Assembly (NCBI RefSeq): GCF_900111605.1
Contig: NZ_FOIA01000007.1
Location: 50,576-114,575, forward strand
Direction of reading: 5' to 3'
DNA: 64,000 bases
Source of the DNA: Nitrosomonas marina
Lineage (GTDB): Bacteria > Pseudomonadota > Gammaproteobacteria > Burkholderiales > Nitrosomonadaceae
Numbering within the stretch: the stretch's first letter is position 1; each line of letters starts with the position of its first letter. The position numbers were made by a program, and so were the translations under genes. Shown here piece after piece: positions 1-9,593 of this stretch. Below the pieces are notes generated by a model. That model ran no database searches, was not told the origin of the DNA, and was given only the letters and a program-made list of their open reading frames with translations.

Positions 1-2034
1 GAATCGATTATTGCTAGTCTACAAGCGCAAGCGCTTATAAACGACGTACAGGCAGCAGCATTCAAGGTGTACGCTTCACCCAGGCGTTTAGCTGTGTGGG
101 TGCCGAATGTTGTATCACAGGCGGCGGATAAACCCGTTTCACGGAAACTTATGCCGGTCAAAGTCGGACTGGACGAAAAAGGCCGGCCAACGCCACCGTT
201 GCTGAAAAAGCTGACCAGTTTGGGGGCGAGTGCTGACGCTGTTGCCGAGCTCAAGCGCGTCCGTGACGGTAAAACAGAAACATTGTTTCTGGATACTGTT
301 GTCACTGGGACGAAGTTGGCAGACGGGGTGCAAATTGCGCTTGACGAGATTATTGGTCGGCTGCCGATACCTAAAGTGATGACATATCAGCTTGCAGACG
401 GCTGGGAGAGTGTCAATTTTGTACGTCCTGCGCATACGCTGGTTGCTTTGCATGGCTCGGAAATAATACCGGTCCGGCTATTGGGGTTGGACGCGGGGCG
501 TGAGGCGCTGGGACACCGGTTTGAAGCAAGCCAGTTATTTATTCAGTTGCAAAACGCGGATAGCTATGCACAGCAACTGCTGGAAGAAGGCGCTGTTATC
601 GCTGGCTTTGATGATCGTCGTAATGAAATCAGCCAGCAACTGAATGCAGCGTCAGAAAAGGCAGGGCTGACATTGTTTCAGGATGATGCATTGCTCAACG
701 AAGTTACTGCGCTGGTTGAGTGGCCCAATGTACTGATTGGCCAGTTCGACCCCGAATTTCTCGAAGTGCCGCAGGAATGCCTGATATTGACGATGAAGGC
801 CAATCAGAAATATTTTCCGCTGATGGATGCAAATGCAAAACTGGCGAACAAATTTTTGCTGGTTTCGAATATTCGTCCAGCCGATCCATCGCTTGTTGTT
901 ACCGGCAATGAACGCGTTGTGCGCTCGCGTTTGGCCGATGCCAAATTTTTCTACGATCAGGATCGCAAGAAGTCGCTGGAGTCTCGATTACCCGGGCTTG
1001 ATCAGGTAGTCTATCACAATAAACTTGGTACCCAGGGAGAACGTATTCAGCGGGTACGAGTCATCGCCCGGTCTATTGCACTGCTACTTGGCGGTGAAGC
1101 GTTGGCGGATGATGCAGGTAAAGCAACATTATTATCCAAAACGGATCTGTTGACAGAAATGGTCGGCGAGTTTCCCGAATTACAAGGTATCATGGGATAT
1201 TATTATGCGTTGCATGACGGACACGGAGAAACAATTGCGCAGGCTATCGCGGATCATTATAAACCGCGTTTCTCCGGCGATTCATTGCCGCGTAATATGG
1301 TTGGAATTTGTGTTGCGCTGGCTGATAAGCTTGAGACGCTGACCGGTTTGTTCAGTATCGGTCAAGTGCCGACGGGCGACAAAGATCCGTTTGCGCTTCG
1401 GCGACATGCATTGGGTGTGATTCGCATCTTGATTGAAAAAGAATTACCCTTGTCGCTGGATTTCCTGCTCAAGGAAGCCCGGCTTGCATTTGACGAGAAA
1501 TACCCTGAAACAGCGATCTCGCCATTACAGTTCATATATGACCGCCTGGCGGGAAACCTGCGTGAACAGGGCTATACGCCGCAGACTATTGATGCTGTAT
1601 TGAGCCAGGCACCAGCAATTCTCAAAGACATCCCCAAACGGCTTGAAGCCGTGCGCGCGTTTGAGAAGCTCCCTGAAGCCCCAAGTCTCGCGGCTGCCAA
1701 CAAGCGCGTGCATAATATTCTGGAAAAAAGCACAGAAAGCAATGCAGTCATTCACAGCCAGGTAAACACGGGTTTGCTTAAAGAACCGGCCGAAACCGCT
1801 CTGTACGATGCACTGATGCAGGCCAAGCCGCAGGCAGACAATGCATTTGAATCCGGTGAATATACTCGTTCGCTGCAATCGCTTGCCGCCCTCAAGGAGC
1901 CGGTTGATACATTTTTTGACCATGTTATGGTCAATACGGATGATGCTGGTCTGCGTATCAACCGGTTATGCTTGCTCAAAATGATGCATCAGGCAATGAA
2001 CCGGGTGGCCGATCTTTCCAAGCTGGCAGGTTGA
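1..2034 (+). CDS. glyS: Glycine--tRNA ligase beta subunit, 5'-truncated by window edge
   Basis: Beta subunit of the heterotetrameric (alpha2beta2) glycyl-tRNA synthetase, a cytosolic enzyme that charges tRNA-Gly. The frame is open from base 1, and 677 residues are visible. The family is usually about 690-700 residues, so only some 20-25 N-terminal residues lie outside the window. The first visible residues lead into YASPRRLAVWV, a characteristic N-terminal motif of GlyS. The body contains family stretches such as LTMKANQKYFPL and GDKDPFALRRHALGVIRI, and the C-terminus has the helical anticodon-binding (DALR-like) region ending near RINRLCLLKMM. The GTG at base 67 is internal and not the true start. 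The next gene begins one base after the stop codon, so the two are probably co-transcribed. The alpha-subunit gene glyQ is expected just upstream. Confidence 0.96.
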   Translation, partial: ESIIASLQAQALINDVQAAAFKVYASPRRLAVWVPNVVSQAADKPVSRKLMPVKVGLDEKGRPTPPLLKKLTSLGASADAVAELKRVRDGKTETLFLDTVVTGTKLADGVQIALDEIIGRLPIPKVMTYQLADGWESVNFVRPAHTLVALHGSEIIPVRLLGLDAGREALGHRFEASQLFIQLQNADSYAQQLLEEGAVIAGFDDRRNEISQQLNAASEKAGLTLFQDDALLNEVTALVEWPNVLIGQFDPEFLEVPQECLILTMKANQKYFPLMDANAKLANKFLLVSNIRPADPSLVVTGNERVVRSRLADAKFFYDQDRKKSLESRLPGLDQVVYHNKLGTQGERIQRVRVIARSIALLLGGEALADDAGKATLLSKTDLLTEMVGEFPELQGIMGYYYALHDGHGETIAQAIADHYKPRFSGDSLPRNMVGICVALADKLETLTGLFSIGQVPTGDKDPFALRRHALGVIRILIEKELPLSLDFLLKEARLAFDEKYPETAISPLQFIYDRLAGNLREQGYTPQTIDAVLSQAPAILKDIPKRLEAVRAFEKLPEAPSLAAANKRVHNILEKSTESNAVIHSQVNTGLLKEPAETALYDALMQAKPQADNAFESGEYTRSLQSLAALKEPVDTFFDHVMVNTDDAGLRINRLCLLKMMHQAMNRVADLSKLAG

Positions 2035-2035
2035 T

Positions 2036-2575
2036 ATGAAACTGGTTATTCTTGATCATAACGGCGTCATTAATCAGAGCAGTGAAACTTTTATAAAGAC
2101 TCCAGATGAGTGGGAACCGATTCCTAACAGTATAGAGGCTATTGCGCGCCTGACGCATTTCGGTTATCGGATTGTAACCGCTACCAATCAGTCCGGGATC
2201 GGTCGAGGTCTGCTTGACATGGTCACGTTTAATGCTATTAACGATAAAATGTATAAAGCAGTGGCCCAGGCAGGCGGACGGATTGATTCTATTTTTTTCT
2301 GTCCGCATACCAGTGCTGACAAATGTCGTTGTCGCAAGCCAAAAACCGGCATGTTTGAAGAAATCATGCAACGTTACGGAACGGATCTGAAAAATACGCC
2401 GACGATTGGAGACGCCTTGCGTGATTTGCTGGTAGCGGATGCTGTAGGCGCTTTACCGATTCTCGTGTTGACCGGTAAAGGCAAAGCAACCCGGGAAATG
2501 GATAAACTGCCACCGCGCACACAGGTATATGACGATCTGTCAGCTGCGGTTGATGCCATCGTAGGATTCGCATGA
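2036..2575 (+). CDS. gmhB: D-glycero-beta-D-manno-heptose 1,7-bisphosphate 7-phosphatase (HAD), variant motif I
   Basis: HAD-superfamily phosphatase of the ADP-heptose pathway for the LPS inner core, 179 residues. Family hallmarks are the TNQSGIGRG segment (motif II), a zinc-binding cluster CPH...CRCRKP at about residues 86-100, and a motif IV-like GDALRD at about 124. Motif I is odd: it reads LDHNGVIN, so the nucleophile Asp7 is present but the position two residues on, normally Asp (DxDG, the general acid/base), is Asn9. The codons are GAT CAT AAC. Family knowledge predicts that this substitution strongly lowers phosphatase activity. The start codon lies one base after the glyS stop, and the end overlaps the next gene by ATGA, so it is translationally coupled. 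Family assignment is firm; catalytic competence is not. Confidence 0.9.
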   Translation: MKLVILDHNGVINQSSETFIKTPDEWEPIPNSIEAIARLTHFGYRIVTATNQSGIGRGLLDMVTFNAINDKMYKAVAQAGGRIDSIFFCPHTSADKCRCRKPKTGMFEEIMQRYGTDLKNTPTIGDALRDLLVADAVGALPILVLTGKGKATREMDKLPPRTQVYDDLSAAVDAIVGFA

Positions 2576-3336
2576 TGCTGGCATTTTTACGTTCTGCCTG
2601 TTACATGTTGCTGCTCGTCATAATCACACCACCATATGCGATTTTCACGCTGGCATGTTTTCCATTGTCCGCGCATGCCCGCTATCGTGTAACATCAACC
2701 TGGACACGCATGATTCTGTTTTTACTGCAGCATGTCTGTGGTTTGCGCTATCGCCTGCTGGGTGCTGAGAATATTCCGAAAACCCCGAGTATCGTGTTAT
2801 CTAAACATCAATCAGCCTGGGAGACACTGGCTTTTCAGAAAATTTTTCCACCGCAGGTATGGGTTCTGAAAAAAGAACTGTTACAGATTCCATTTTTTGG
2901 CTGGGGGCTGGCAATGACCAGTCCCATTGCTATTGACCGTACTGCTGGAAGAAGTGCGCTAGACCAGGTAGTGGAGCAGGGACAGGAGCGACTGAAAAGT
3001 GGTTTTTGGGTGGTGATTTTTCCAGAGGGTACACGCATGCCACCCGGCAAGCGGGGGAGCTATCGTATCGGTGGCGCATGGCTAGCGACCCATACCAACA
3101 CGCTGGTCGTGCCGGTCGCCCATAATGCTGGTGAATTCTGGGCCAGAAACGCTTTTGTCAAAAAACCCGGTATCATTACCGTCAGTATCGGCAAACCAAT
3201 TGATCCGGCGGGAATGGAGGCTAATGAACTTAACGCCAAGGTGGAAGAATGGATCGAAACCGAAGTGGTACGTATCAGTCAGCGACAGACGGCAATCAAT
3301 AGTAGCACCATACAGACTGAAGCCAGAAATCAGTGA
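2572..3336 (+). CDS. plsC: 1-acyl-sn-glycerol-3-phosphate acyltransferase
   Basis: Integral or peripheral inner-membrane acyltransferase that makes phosphatidic acid from lysophosphatidic acid. The N-terminus is hydrophobic (about residues 5-30). Acyltransferase motif I appears as KHQSAWE at about 73-79: the catalytic His is present and the usual HX4D Asp is Glu. Motif III is the classical FPEGTRMPPG at about 150. Length is 254 residues, normal for the family. The start ATG overlaps the gmhB stop (ATGA); a second ATG follows immediately at 2575. Grouping with gmhB suggests co-expression of envelope lipid and LPS precursor enzymes. Confidence 0.92.
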   Translation: MMLAFLRSACYMLLLVIITPPYAIFTLACFPLSAHARYRVTSTWTRMILFLLQHVCGLRYRLLGAENIPKTPSIVLSKHQSAWETLAFQKIFPPQVWVLKKELLQIPFFGWGLAMTSPIAIDRTAGRSALDQVVEQGQERLKSGFWVVIFPEGTRMPPGKRGSYRIGGAWLATHTNTLVVPVAHNAGEFWARNAFVKKPGIITVSIGKPIDPAGMEANELNAKVEEWIETEVVRISQRQTAINSSTIQTEARNQ

Positions 3337-4025
3337 TGTTGCGTCAAATTCGCCTGGCCGGTGAAGTCATTGATTATCGAATAAAACGCAGCGGCCGCAA
3401 ATCGGTTGGCTTGAGGATCTGTCAACAGGGTCTGCAGGTTAATGCGCCACATGATCTGACGAGCGCTCAAATAGATGCAATCGTTCTCGGTAAAACAGAC
3501 TGGATTCTTGAAAAATTGGTCATCTGGCGCAATAAGCTTTCACAAGATACAGCGGTTGGTTTTTTGCCTGGCACAGCAGTGTTTCCCTTACTGGGCGATT
3601 TATGGAAGCCAGAAATAACGGTAAACGGCCAGCTTTGCATGGTGCCTGCCGATTCCGCTGAAAAGAAATTGTCTGACCGGTATTTGTCTTCGGAAGTTTT
3701 TCGGAAATGGATGATTGACTGGTATCGGCAGCGTGCCCTTGCCTGTTTCAGTGAGCGCCTGGCGTTGTATGCGGACCGACTCAACTTGCCTTATCCGCCT
3801 TTCAAACTCTCGCATGCCAAGACACGTTGGGGCAGTTGTAACAGCAGCGGCGTCATTCGATTGAATGTACGTCTTGTGCAGTTACCGCTATTTCTGGTTG
3901 ATTATGTCGTTGCTCATGAGTTATGTCATTTGTTTGAAATGAACCATTCAAGCGCGTTCTGGAAACGAGTTGCTGCCATATATCCGGATTATCAGCATGC
4001 GCGCAGGGAATTGCGCAACTACTAG
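3336..4025 (+). CDS. YgjP-type M48-like metallopeptidase domain protein (DUF45)
   Basis: Member of the YgjP/DUF45 family of small zinc-peptidase-like proteins. The family signature TRWGSCN is followed by the zinc motif HELCH at about residues 194-198 and MNHSSAFWK, which carries the conserved downstream His. No signal peptide is visible, so it is probably cytosolic. The physiological substrate of this family is not established. ATG at 3336 shares its first base with the plsC stop (TGATG); a GTG at 3333 in the same frame is the alternative. It is the last gene of the glyS-gmhB-plsC run. Confidence 0.88.
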   Translation: MLRQIRLAGEVIDYRIKRSGRKSVGLRICQQGLQVNAPHDLTSAQIDAIVLGKTDWILEKLVIWRNKLSQDTAVGFLPGTAVFPLLGDLWKPEITVNGQLCMVPADSAEKKLSDRYLSSEVFRKWMIDWYRQRALACFSERLALYADRLNLPYPPFKLSHAKTRWGSCNSSGVIRLNVRLVQLPLFLVDYVVAHELCHLFEMNHSSAFWKRVAAIYPDYQHARRELRNY

Positions 4026-4039
4026 CCTGTTCATGATCC

Positions 4040-4064
4040 AAAAGCCTGATTGACCAGGGCTTTT
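4040..4064 (+). terminator. Possible rho-independent terminator after the glyS-ygjP run
   Basis: A stem AAAAGCC / GGCTTTT with an 11-base loop lies 15 bases after the ygjP-like stop codon. The right arm ends in TTTT but no longer T-run follows, so it is a weak candidate. Pairing can extend inward (CTG/CAG) if one base bulges. Confidence 0.4.
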
Positions 4065-4198
4065 ATGCTGAAAGCAGTCATTTTGCGAGTGTTATTTGAA
4101 TTGAGCCACGTTGCGATCGTTATGGAATTACATCAGGCAGCCCTTCGGCTTTTGGTAGCGTTGCAGATTCCTGGATTACGGTTCGTCAGCTACCAGGT

Positions 4199-5482
4199 TT
4201 AACAGAGCGCATCTCGTCCGACTGCTTTGAGCCGAAGGCCAAAACTGATCAGTTCAGACAACGTCATGCCGTTGCCTACAAAATAGCCCTGAACGGCATC
4301 GCAACCCAGTATCTGGAGGTGCTTATAGGTTTCCATATCCTCGACGCCTTCAGCCACAATATCCAGATTAAGTCGATGGCCTATATTGATCATTGAGCTG
4401 ACAATATGCTCATGTGCGGGATACATCAGCATGTCCTTAACAAAGGTTTTGTCGATTTTGATTTCGTCCAGTGGCAGCAGCAATAGCCGTTCCATAGAAG
4501 AATACCCTGTTCCGAAATCGTCCATTGCAAGTTTGAAGCCGATATTTTTCAGGGCATGTATTGTCTCTAATGAGTTGTTTTGGTCCTCCATGATGGTTGT
4601 TTCTGTTAACTCAATCATGATATCGCCAGGAGGTACGCACCAGATATTGGCGGCCTGTTCGATCAATTCTACCAGTTCAGTGTCGTTAAAATCGTCAGCG
4701 GATAAGTTGATTGAAACACCTGTGCTAAGACCAGCTTTGCGATATTCCTGGCACTGCCTCAGCGCTGAGTTGAGAACCCACAGTGTCAGCTTGGTCATTA
4801 GTTCAGTACCTTCAGCCGCTTGTACGAGTTTATCTGGCGGAATGAATCCCAGACTGGAGTGATTCCAGCGTAGTAATGCTTCAACTGACCTGATTGTCCC
4901 CGTGCTTATCCACAGTTGTGGTTGAAAGACCAATTGTAGTTCGTCGGTATCGATTGCCCGGTCAAGTTCTGACCAGATATCCATACCGGAAAGCAACAAC
5001 GCCTTTTCATTATCGTCGTATAAGCGAATCGTTTCCCGGTTGCGCTGTGCATGATAGAGGGCAGTGCTGGCGTTGCACATGAGCTGTTTTAGATTGTCTT
5101 TCTTGGTACTATTCAGTGCCACACCAATACGTGGCAGCAAGCTGACCCGCCGACGATTGAAGTAGTGGTTTTGTGTAAAAATACGCATGATTTTGTGTGC
5201 TGCCAGAATCGCATGATTCGTAGTCAGTAAATCAGAAAGCAGACAGCAGATTTGATGGCGCCCACTAGGTCCGGTAATATCCTTACCATTTAAAGCGCCT
5301 TGTATTTGTTGAACCAGGTTGCCGAGAATTTCATCGACTTCCGTATATCCCAGGATACCATCGAGTTTTGGCAGCCCATCCAGATTAATAATGATCACGG
5401 CGCTATGCTGGTGCGCATTGTTGGCGTCCAGCAGGATTTTTGAAGCAGTCTGTAGAAAGGCTTGATAACTATGAATCGGCAT
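4199..5482 (-). CDS. EAL-domain c-di-GMP phosphodiesterase with degenerate GGDEF domain
   Basis: Two-domain cyclic-di-GMP protein, 427 residues from the chosen start. The N-terminal GGDEF-like domain has SGRHQ at about 73-77 where the active-site GGDEF should be, so it should not make c-di-GMP. The EAL domain appears catalytically complete: EALLRW at about 201, the Asn of SINLS, IELTET, the metal-binding DDFGTGYSS at about 321, the Lys of EIKIDK and VAEGVE at about 378. It should therefore hydrolyse c-di-GMP to pGpG. No transmembrane segment is seen. The frame stays open upstream to an ATG at 5575, but that would overlap the HD-GYP gene by 74 bases. ATG 5482 lies 19 bases past that gene's stop and directly precedes the domain. 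No clear Shine-Dalgarno sequence is seen for either start. Confidence 0.88.
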   Translation of the reverse strand: MPIHSYQAFLQTASKILLDANNAHQHSAVIIINLDGLPKLDGILGYTEVDEILGNLVQQIQGALNGKDITGPSGRHQICCLLSDLLTTNHAILAAHKIMRIFTQNHYFNRRRVSLLPRIGVALNSTKKDNLKQLMCNASTALYHAQRNRETIRLYDDNEKALLLSGMDIWSELDRAIDTDELQLVFQPQLWISTGTIRSVEALLRWNHSSLGFIPPDKLVQAAEGTELMTKLTLWVLNSALRQCQEYRKAGLSTGVSINLSADDFNDTELVELIEQAANIWCVPPGDIMIELTETTIMEDQNNSLETIHALKNIGFKLAMDDFGTGYSSMERLLLLPLDEIKIDKTFVKDMLMYPAHEHIVSSMINIGHRLNLDIVAEGVEDMETYKHLQILGCDAVQGYFVGNGMTLSELISFGLRLKAVGRDALC

Positions 5483-5501
5483 CGCTAAGTTATGATGTGT
5501 T

Positions 5502-6983
5502 TCATAAATAATGACTGGCGGAATCAATACCATAAGCGCCATGTGGCAGATCCTGCACAATAGTGTATGGTGCACCGTCCGGTCCGGGTTTCATCAGTCT
5601 GAGGTTTCGAGTTTCAGGCATTGTATAAGGTTGTTTGTTGGCGTCGAGTATCACCATGACAGAGGGCAGAGATCTTTTGGAGCGACTGTGTGACAATACG
5701 ATAGCTACTTCGCCCGAGTTTAGCTCCACCAGGCTGCCCACGGGAAAAAAACCAAGGCAGTGTGCAAACTGTTCAACCAGGGTTGCATTTAACCCATAAC
5801 GGGCCAGTGTTTTTAGTTGATTAAAAACCTGAAATGCGCTGTTTGACGGGACGTTTGCTTGTGACTTGCAAAGTTCCAGATAATTGTCAACAATTGCGGC
5901 CATGCGTGCATAAGTATTCAACTGATTGGCACTGAGTCCTCGCGGATACCCGCATCCGTCCTCACGTTCGTGATGCTGTGCAACAATTTCATATACGGAT
6001 GTGGGTATGTCGCCTGACTGTTTAATTATTTTTTCACCAAGTAACACATGTTGTTTCAATAGGTTCACATCGACGGTGTCGGGCGCATCCTGGGTGGCGG
6101 TTATTTTTTGTCGTAACTGCAGTTTGCCGATATCCATAAACATGCCGCCTAATCCCAGCATTGAAAGTTCATTTCCTGGGAGACCAAGATGTCTGCCAAA
6201 CGCCATCAATAGAATGGAATGTTTCACGGCATCGTCATAGAGCGTTTCACCGGAAGATTTAAGTTGAGCGAGTAACAGCATTGCATCGGGGTTTCTTATG
6301 ATGCTGTCCCGCAATGCATATACTGAGTTTTGTGCACCACTCACTTCAAGATATTGATTGCGTTCAAAGTCGCTGGTGATTTCTTTGATGATATCGTGCG
6401 CAAACTGATGCACCCGGGTAGCAACTGGAAGTTCTTCCTCGACTGTACATGCGTCGGCGTAAACCTGATTACCATGAAAGTGTGTTTTGTCAACAACTGC
6501 TCTGGGTGTCTGACGAATTTTTCCGGCTTTTTTGGTGGTTTCACGGATGAGTGCTTTATTCAGTGCATCAAGGCTGGCTTTGTAGGTTTCTTTTGTCAGT
6601 ATTTGATCAAATTTTCCCAGACGATATTTTTGGATTATGTGTGATTCACATCGATTGATATCAACATAAACATATCTGCAGTGTCGTTCAAGCTCTAGGA
6701 TGTCTTCCATGTCGGTAATCAGAATACCTTGAATCGAATATGGCGTTTCCAGCCAGGGGCGATCAAGCTGGCTCACATACATGCCGAATTTCAGGTTCCG
6801 TACCATTACTTTGTGGGTTGTATTACTGGTTTGCATGTCATTAACAAAACGTACCGTCAATAAATTATTATTTATGTATCTGGTTTTATTTTTGGCGGGC
6901 CTTCTGATAATTAGCTTTGTTGGCTGCTCATTAGAATCTCGCCAATAGGCCTGTTCCGAATATTTGGCCATTGATAGTAGCAT
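5502..6983 (-). CDS. HD-GYP domain protein with DUF3391 N-terminus; HD motif altered to MD
   Basis: 493-residue protein of the DUF3391 plus HD-GYP class, a cytosolic c-di-GMP-related phosphohydrolase family. DUF3391 spans about residues 57-190 (VRNLKFGMYVSQLDRPW). The HD-GYP domain runs from about 245 to 430 and has the HHEREDGCGYP motif at about 337. The HD dipeptide itself is replaced: the sequence is MFMDIGK (Met283-Asp284) instead of HDIGK, so one metal ligand is missing. It may be catalytically weak or act only as a c-di-GMP receptor. It lies immediately upstream of the EAL gene on the same strand, suggesting a co-expressed signalling pair. The start is uncertain: alternatives are ATG 6971 and ATG 6836, the latter immediately before DUF3391. 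Confidence 0.87.
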   Translation of the reverse strand: MLLSMAKYSEQAYWRDSNEQPTKLIIRRPAKNKTRYINNNLLTVRFVNDMQTSNTTHKVMVRNLKFGMYVSQLDRPWLETPYSIQGILITDMEDILELERHCRYVYVDINRCESHIIQKYRLGKFDQILTKETYKASLDALNKALIRETTKKAGKIRQTPRAVVDKTHFHGNQVYADACTVEEELPVATRVHQFAHDIIKEITSDFERNQYLEVSGAQNSVYALRDSIIRNPDAMLLLAQLKSSGETLYDDAVKHSILLMAFGRHLGLPGNELSMLGLGGMFMDIGKLQLRQKITATQDAPDTVDVNLLKQHVLLGEKIIKQSGDIPTSVYEIVAQHHEREDGCGYPRGLSANQLNTYARMAAIVDNYLELCKSQANVPSNSAFQVFNQLKTLARYGLNATLVEQFAHCLGFFPVGSLVELNSGEVAIVLSHSRSKRSLPSVMVILDANKQPYTMPETRNLRLMKPGPDGAPYTIVQDLPHGAYGIDSASHYL

Positions 6984-7695
6984 CCGCTACATCTAATATA
7001 GCGAATCGTAAATGGATTCAGCGGTCTATAAATCTGATTTATACACTCTTTTTTCCAAAATTAGAGATTGAAAAAGGCGGTGAAATCGCCATATTTATCT
7101 TGCGAAACAATTAACAACAAGCTGTTTTTGTGATAATCAGGGCTTGCAGAAATGGATGCAACCATGAATTAAACCTTCTCGGGCGTACTATTGCCAGGTC
7201 AATGCCGAAGAGTGTCTGAAAGAGCTGGGGTAACAGGAAATCCAAAAGCAATTGCCATAACAGACACGCTATGTTTATAAAATCTGTGAACCCGATTTGA
7301 AACTTGTTCTCAAAGGGTATTTCTCGTTTGCTTACGCAGGTTATGACGCTTGAAACTCTTGTGTGTATAAAATATGCAATGATATTGTGAGTTTGTCCAC
7401 TTTTAACAGACGTTTAACCTTAGTCACTGATTGAGTGTAATGTAATAGTACGATTTGGAACCTATTCGGAAAAGGTGAAAGGTGTGGCGCGAAGCGCATG
7501 ATTACAAATAAGTATTTATTAGAAAAAAGAAAACAGCGTGTCACTTTACGCTCAGGTTTAATTGCCGGACTGTTGAAGGCAAGGTAGAGAGATTTTTACA
7601 CAGCAAGAGATTGTTTCGTACAATAACACCCTGCCATGATATTTGCTTTGGATACATTATGATTGGTTCATCGAAAACTATAAGCATGCATCAAA
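6984..7695. other. AT-rich intergenic region between divergent HD-GYP and moxR genes
   Basis: About 710 bases with stop codons in all frames and only very short open frames. It must hold the divergent promoters of the c-di-GMP pair and the moxR operon, but I could not place a convincing -35/-10 pair. No RNA gene or clear repeat was recognised. Confidence 0.5.
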
Positions 7696-8679
7696 ATGAG
7701 TTCTGAAAATATTCTCAAAGAAGCATTTACACAGCTTTGCCGTGAACTCGAACAGCAGATTATCGGACAGCGGGTGCTGGTACAACGGTTACTGCTGACA
7801 TTATTGTGTGACGGCCACCTGTTACTGGAGGGAGCACCGGGACTTGCCAAAACACGTGCGATTAAATCGCTTGCCCGGGGTCTCGAGGCGGATTTTCACC
7901 GTATCCAGTTCACGCCTGATTTATTACCGGCTGATTTGACTGGCAGTGATGTTTATCATCCAGAAACCGGCAGTTTTTCCTTCAACGAAGGCCCCTTGTT
8001 TCATAATGTGATTCTTGCCGACGAAATCAACCGCGCGCCTGCCAAGGTGCAATCTGCTCTGCTTGAAGCGATGGAAGAGCGGCAGGTGACTGTCGGCGCG
8101 ACCAGCTATCCGTTGCCGCCGTTATTTCTGGTGATGGCTACGCAGAACCCGATTGAACAGGAAGGGACCTATCCGTTGCCAGAAGCGCAACTCGACCGTT
8201 TCCTGCTGCATGTGCGTGTTGACTATCCGGACAGACACGCCAGCCGAAAAATTCTGCAAGTAGTTCGGCATGAAGCGCTTTGCGCACTGGAGCACAAAGT
8301 GCCTCTTGAGCTTCGAAAAGTAACGCAGAAACAGGTTTTTACTGCCCGGCGTGAAATTATGCAGCTGCATCTGGCCGAGGCCGTGGAGGAATATATCGTG
8401 GAGATCATCGAGACAACCCGTAATCCCGGTCAATACGGGCAGGAGTTGTCCAGCTGGATACGCTGGGGTGCGAGCCCTCGCGGTGCGATTGCCATTGAGC
8501 GTGCAGCGCGTTCTATGGCCTGGTTGGCCGAGCGTGATTTTGTGACGCCTGAGGATGTGCAGAATGTTGCGCCAGATGCGCTACGCCACCGGATTTTGCT
8601 GAATTATGAGGCGGAAGCGGATGGCATCACTGCCCAACAATGTATTGACCAGATATTAGCCAGTGTGCCGGCGCCATGA
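7696..8679 (+). CDS. MoxR-family AAA+ ATPase
   Basis: 327-residue AAA+ ATPase of the MoxR family. These are chaperone-like ATPases encoded beside von Willebrand factor A (VWA) proteins and thought to help assemble or activate them. Walker A is GAPGLAKT at about residues 46-53 and Walker B is VILADE at about 105-110, followed by INRAP. The sensor-1 region reads [19 protein letters not shown]. Length is typical. ATG 7696 is the first start in the frame, with only a weak ribosome site upstream. It is first in a six-gene run that overlaps the next gene by ATGA, the standard MoxR/Bat arrangement. Confidence 0.93.
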   Translation: MSSENILKEAFTQLCRELEQQIIGQRVLVQRLLLTLLCDGHLLLEGAPGLAKTRAIKSLARGLEADFHRIQFTPDLLPADLTGSDVYHPETGSFSFNEGPLFHNVILADEINRAPAKVQSALLEAMEERQVTVGATSYPLPPLFLVMATQNPIEQEGTYPLPEAQLDRFLLHVRVDYPDRHASRKILQVVRHEALCALEHKVPLELRKVTQKQVFTARREIMQLHLAEAVEEYIVEIIETTRNPGQYGQELSSWIRWGASPRGAIAIERAARSMAWLAERDFVTPEDVQNVAPDALRHRILLNYEAEADGITAQQCIDQILASVPAP

Positions 8680-9593
8680 GCGAAGGTGTTACCCTGAAAC
8701 TCGAAAACCTGATCCGCATGCGTGCAGCTGCGCGAGGCCTGGAACTCGGTGCGCGCAGGCGCGTTTTGTCGAGACAGGCGGGTGGCTATCTTTCTGTTTA
8801 TCATGGCAGGGGCATGGAATTTGATGAAGTGCGCGCATACCAGGCCGGTGATGATGCACGAACTATCGACTGGCGTGTAACAGCACGGCGCGGACGTCCG
8901 CATACCAAACTGTTTCGTGAAGAACGCGAGCGCCCGGTACTGTTTCTCGTCGATCTGCATCCGGGCATGCTTTTTGGCAGTCGCGTGCAGTACAAATCTG
9001 TGCTTGCGGGCAGGTTATGTGCAATACTTGGCTGGGCTGCCGTCAATGCGGGTGACCGTGTTGGCGGTATTGTTCAGGGGGCAGACGGGCATCGCGAAAT
9101 TTATCCGGCTACACGCGAGGTCGGATTGTTATCGATGCTGAAAGCGATGGTACAATTGCAACCCACAAGGCCGGGCGATATGATAAACGGTCGTCTGGAC
9201 GACGCACTCGCCCGGATGGTTCGAATTGTTCTGCCAGGCAGCATGGTTGTGATTTTCAGTGATTTCAGGGAGCTTGGAAACAGTGCTGAGAAATACCTGA
9301 GTGCCTTGGTGCGTCATAATGATGTGATTGGTGCATTACTTTACGATCCGCTGGAAGCGACGCCTCCGCCACCAGGCCTGTACCACCTTGGTACCAGCCG
9401 GCATTATATGACTGTCGATACAGGCCGTGCGTCTGCTTTCGGACAGTGGCAGAGGCAATATCAGTTGCATTGTGAAAAAATCCGCAGCATCTGTTCGCGC
9501 CATGCCATTCACTTTATGAAAATCGCCACGACCGACCCTATGGTTCCTGCTTTGCGCTCGGGTTTGGCCCGTCAAAATAAAATCAATGATTGA
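8676..9593 (+). CDS. DUF58 domain protein of the MoxR/Bat operon
   Basis: 305-residue DUF58 protein. The family core YQAGDDARTIDWRVTARRG is at about residues 56-74, followed by the TKLFREERERPVLFLVD segment that begins a VWA-like fold. No signal peptide or membrane helix is apparent, consistent with a cytosolic partner of MoxR. It overlaps moxR by four bases and the next gene by eight bases, so the three are translationally coupled. The biochemical role of DUF58 proteins is not established. Confidence 0.9.
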   Translation: MSEGVTLKLENLIRMRAAARGLELGARRRVLSRQAGGYLSVYHGRGMEFDEVRAYQAGDDARTIDWRVTARRGRPHTKLFREERERPVLFLVDLHPGMLFGSRVQYKSVLAGRLCAILGWAAVNAGDRVGGIVQGADGHREIYPATREVGLLSMLKAMVQLQPTRPGDMINGRLDDALARMVRIVLPGSMVVIFSDFRELGNSAEKYLSALVRHNDVIGALLYDPLEATPPPPGLYHLGTSRHYMTVDTGRASAFGQWQRQYQLHCEKIRSICSRHAIHFMKIATTDPMVPALRSGLARQNKIND

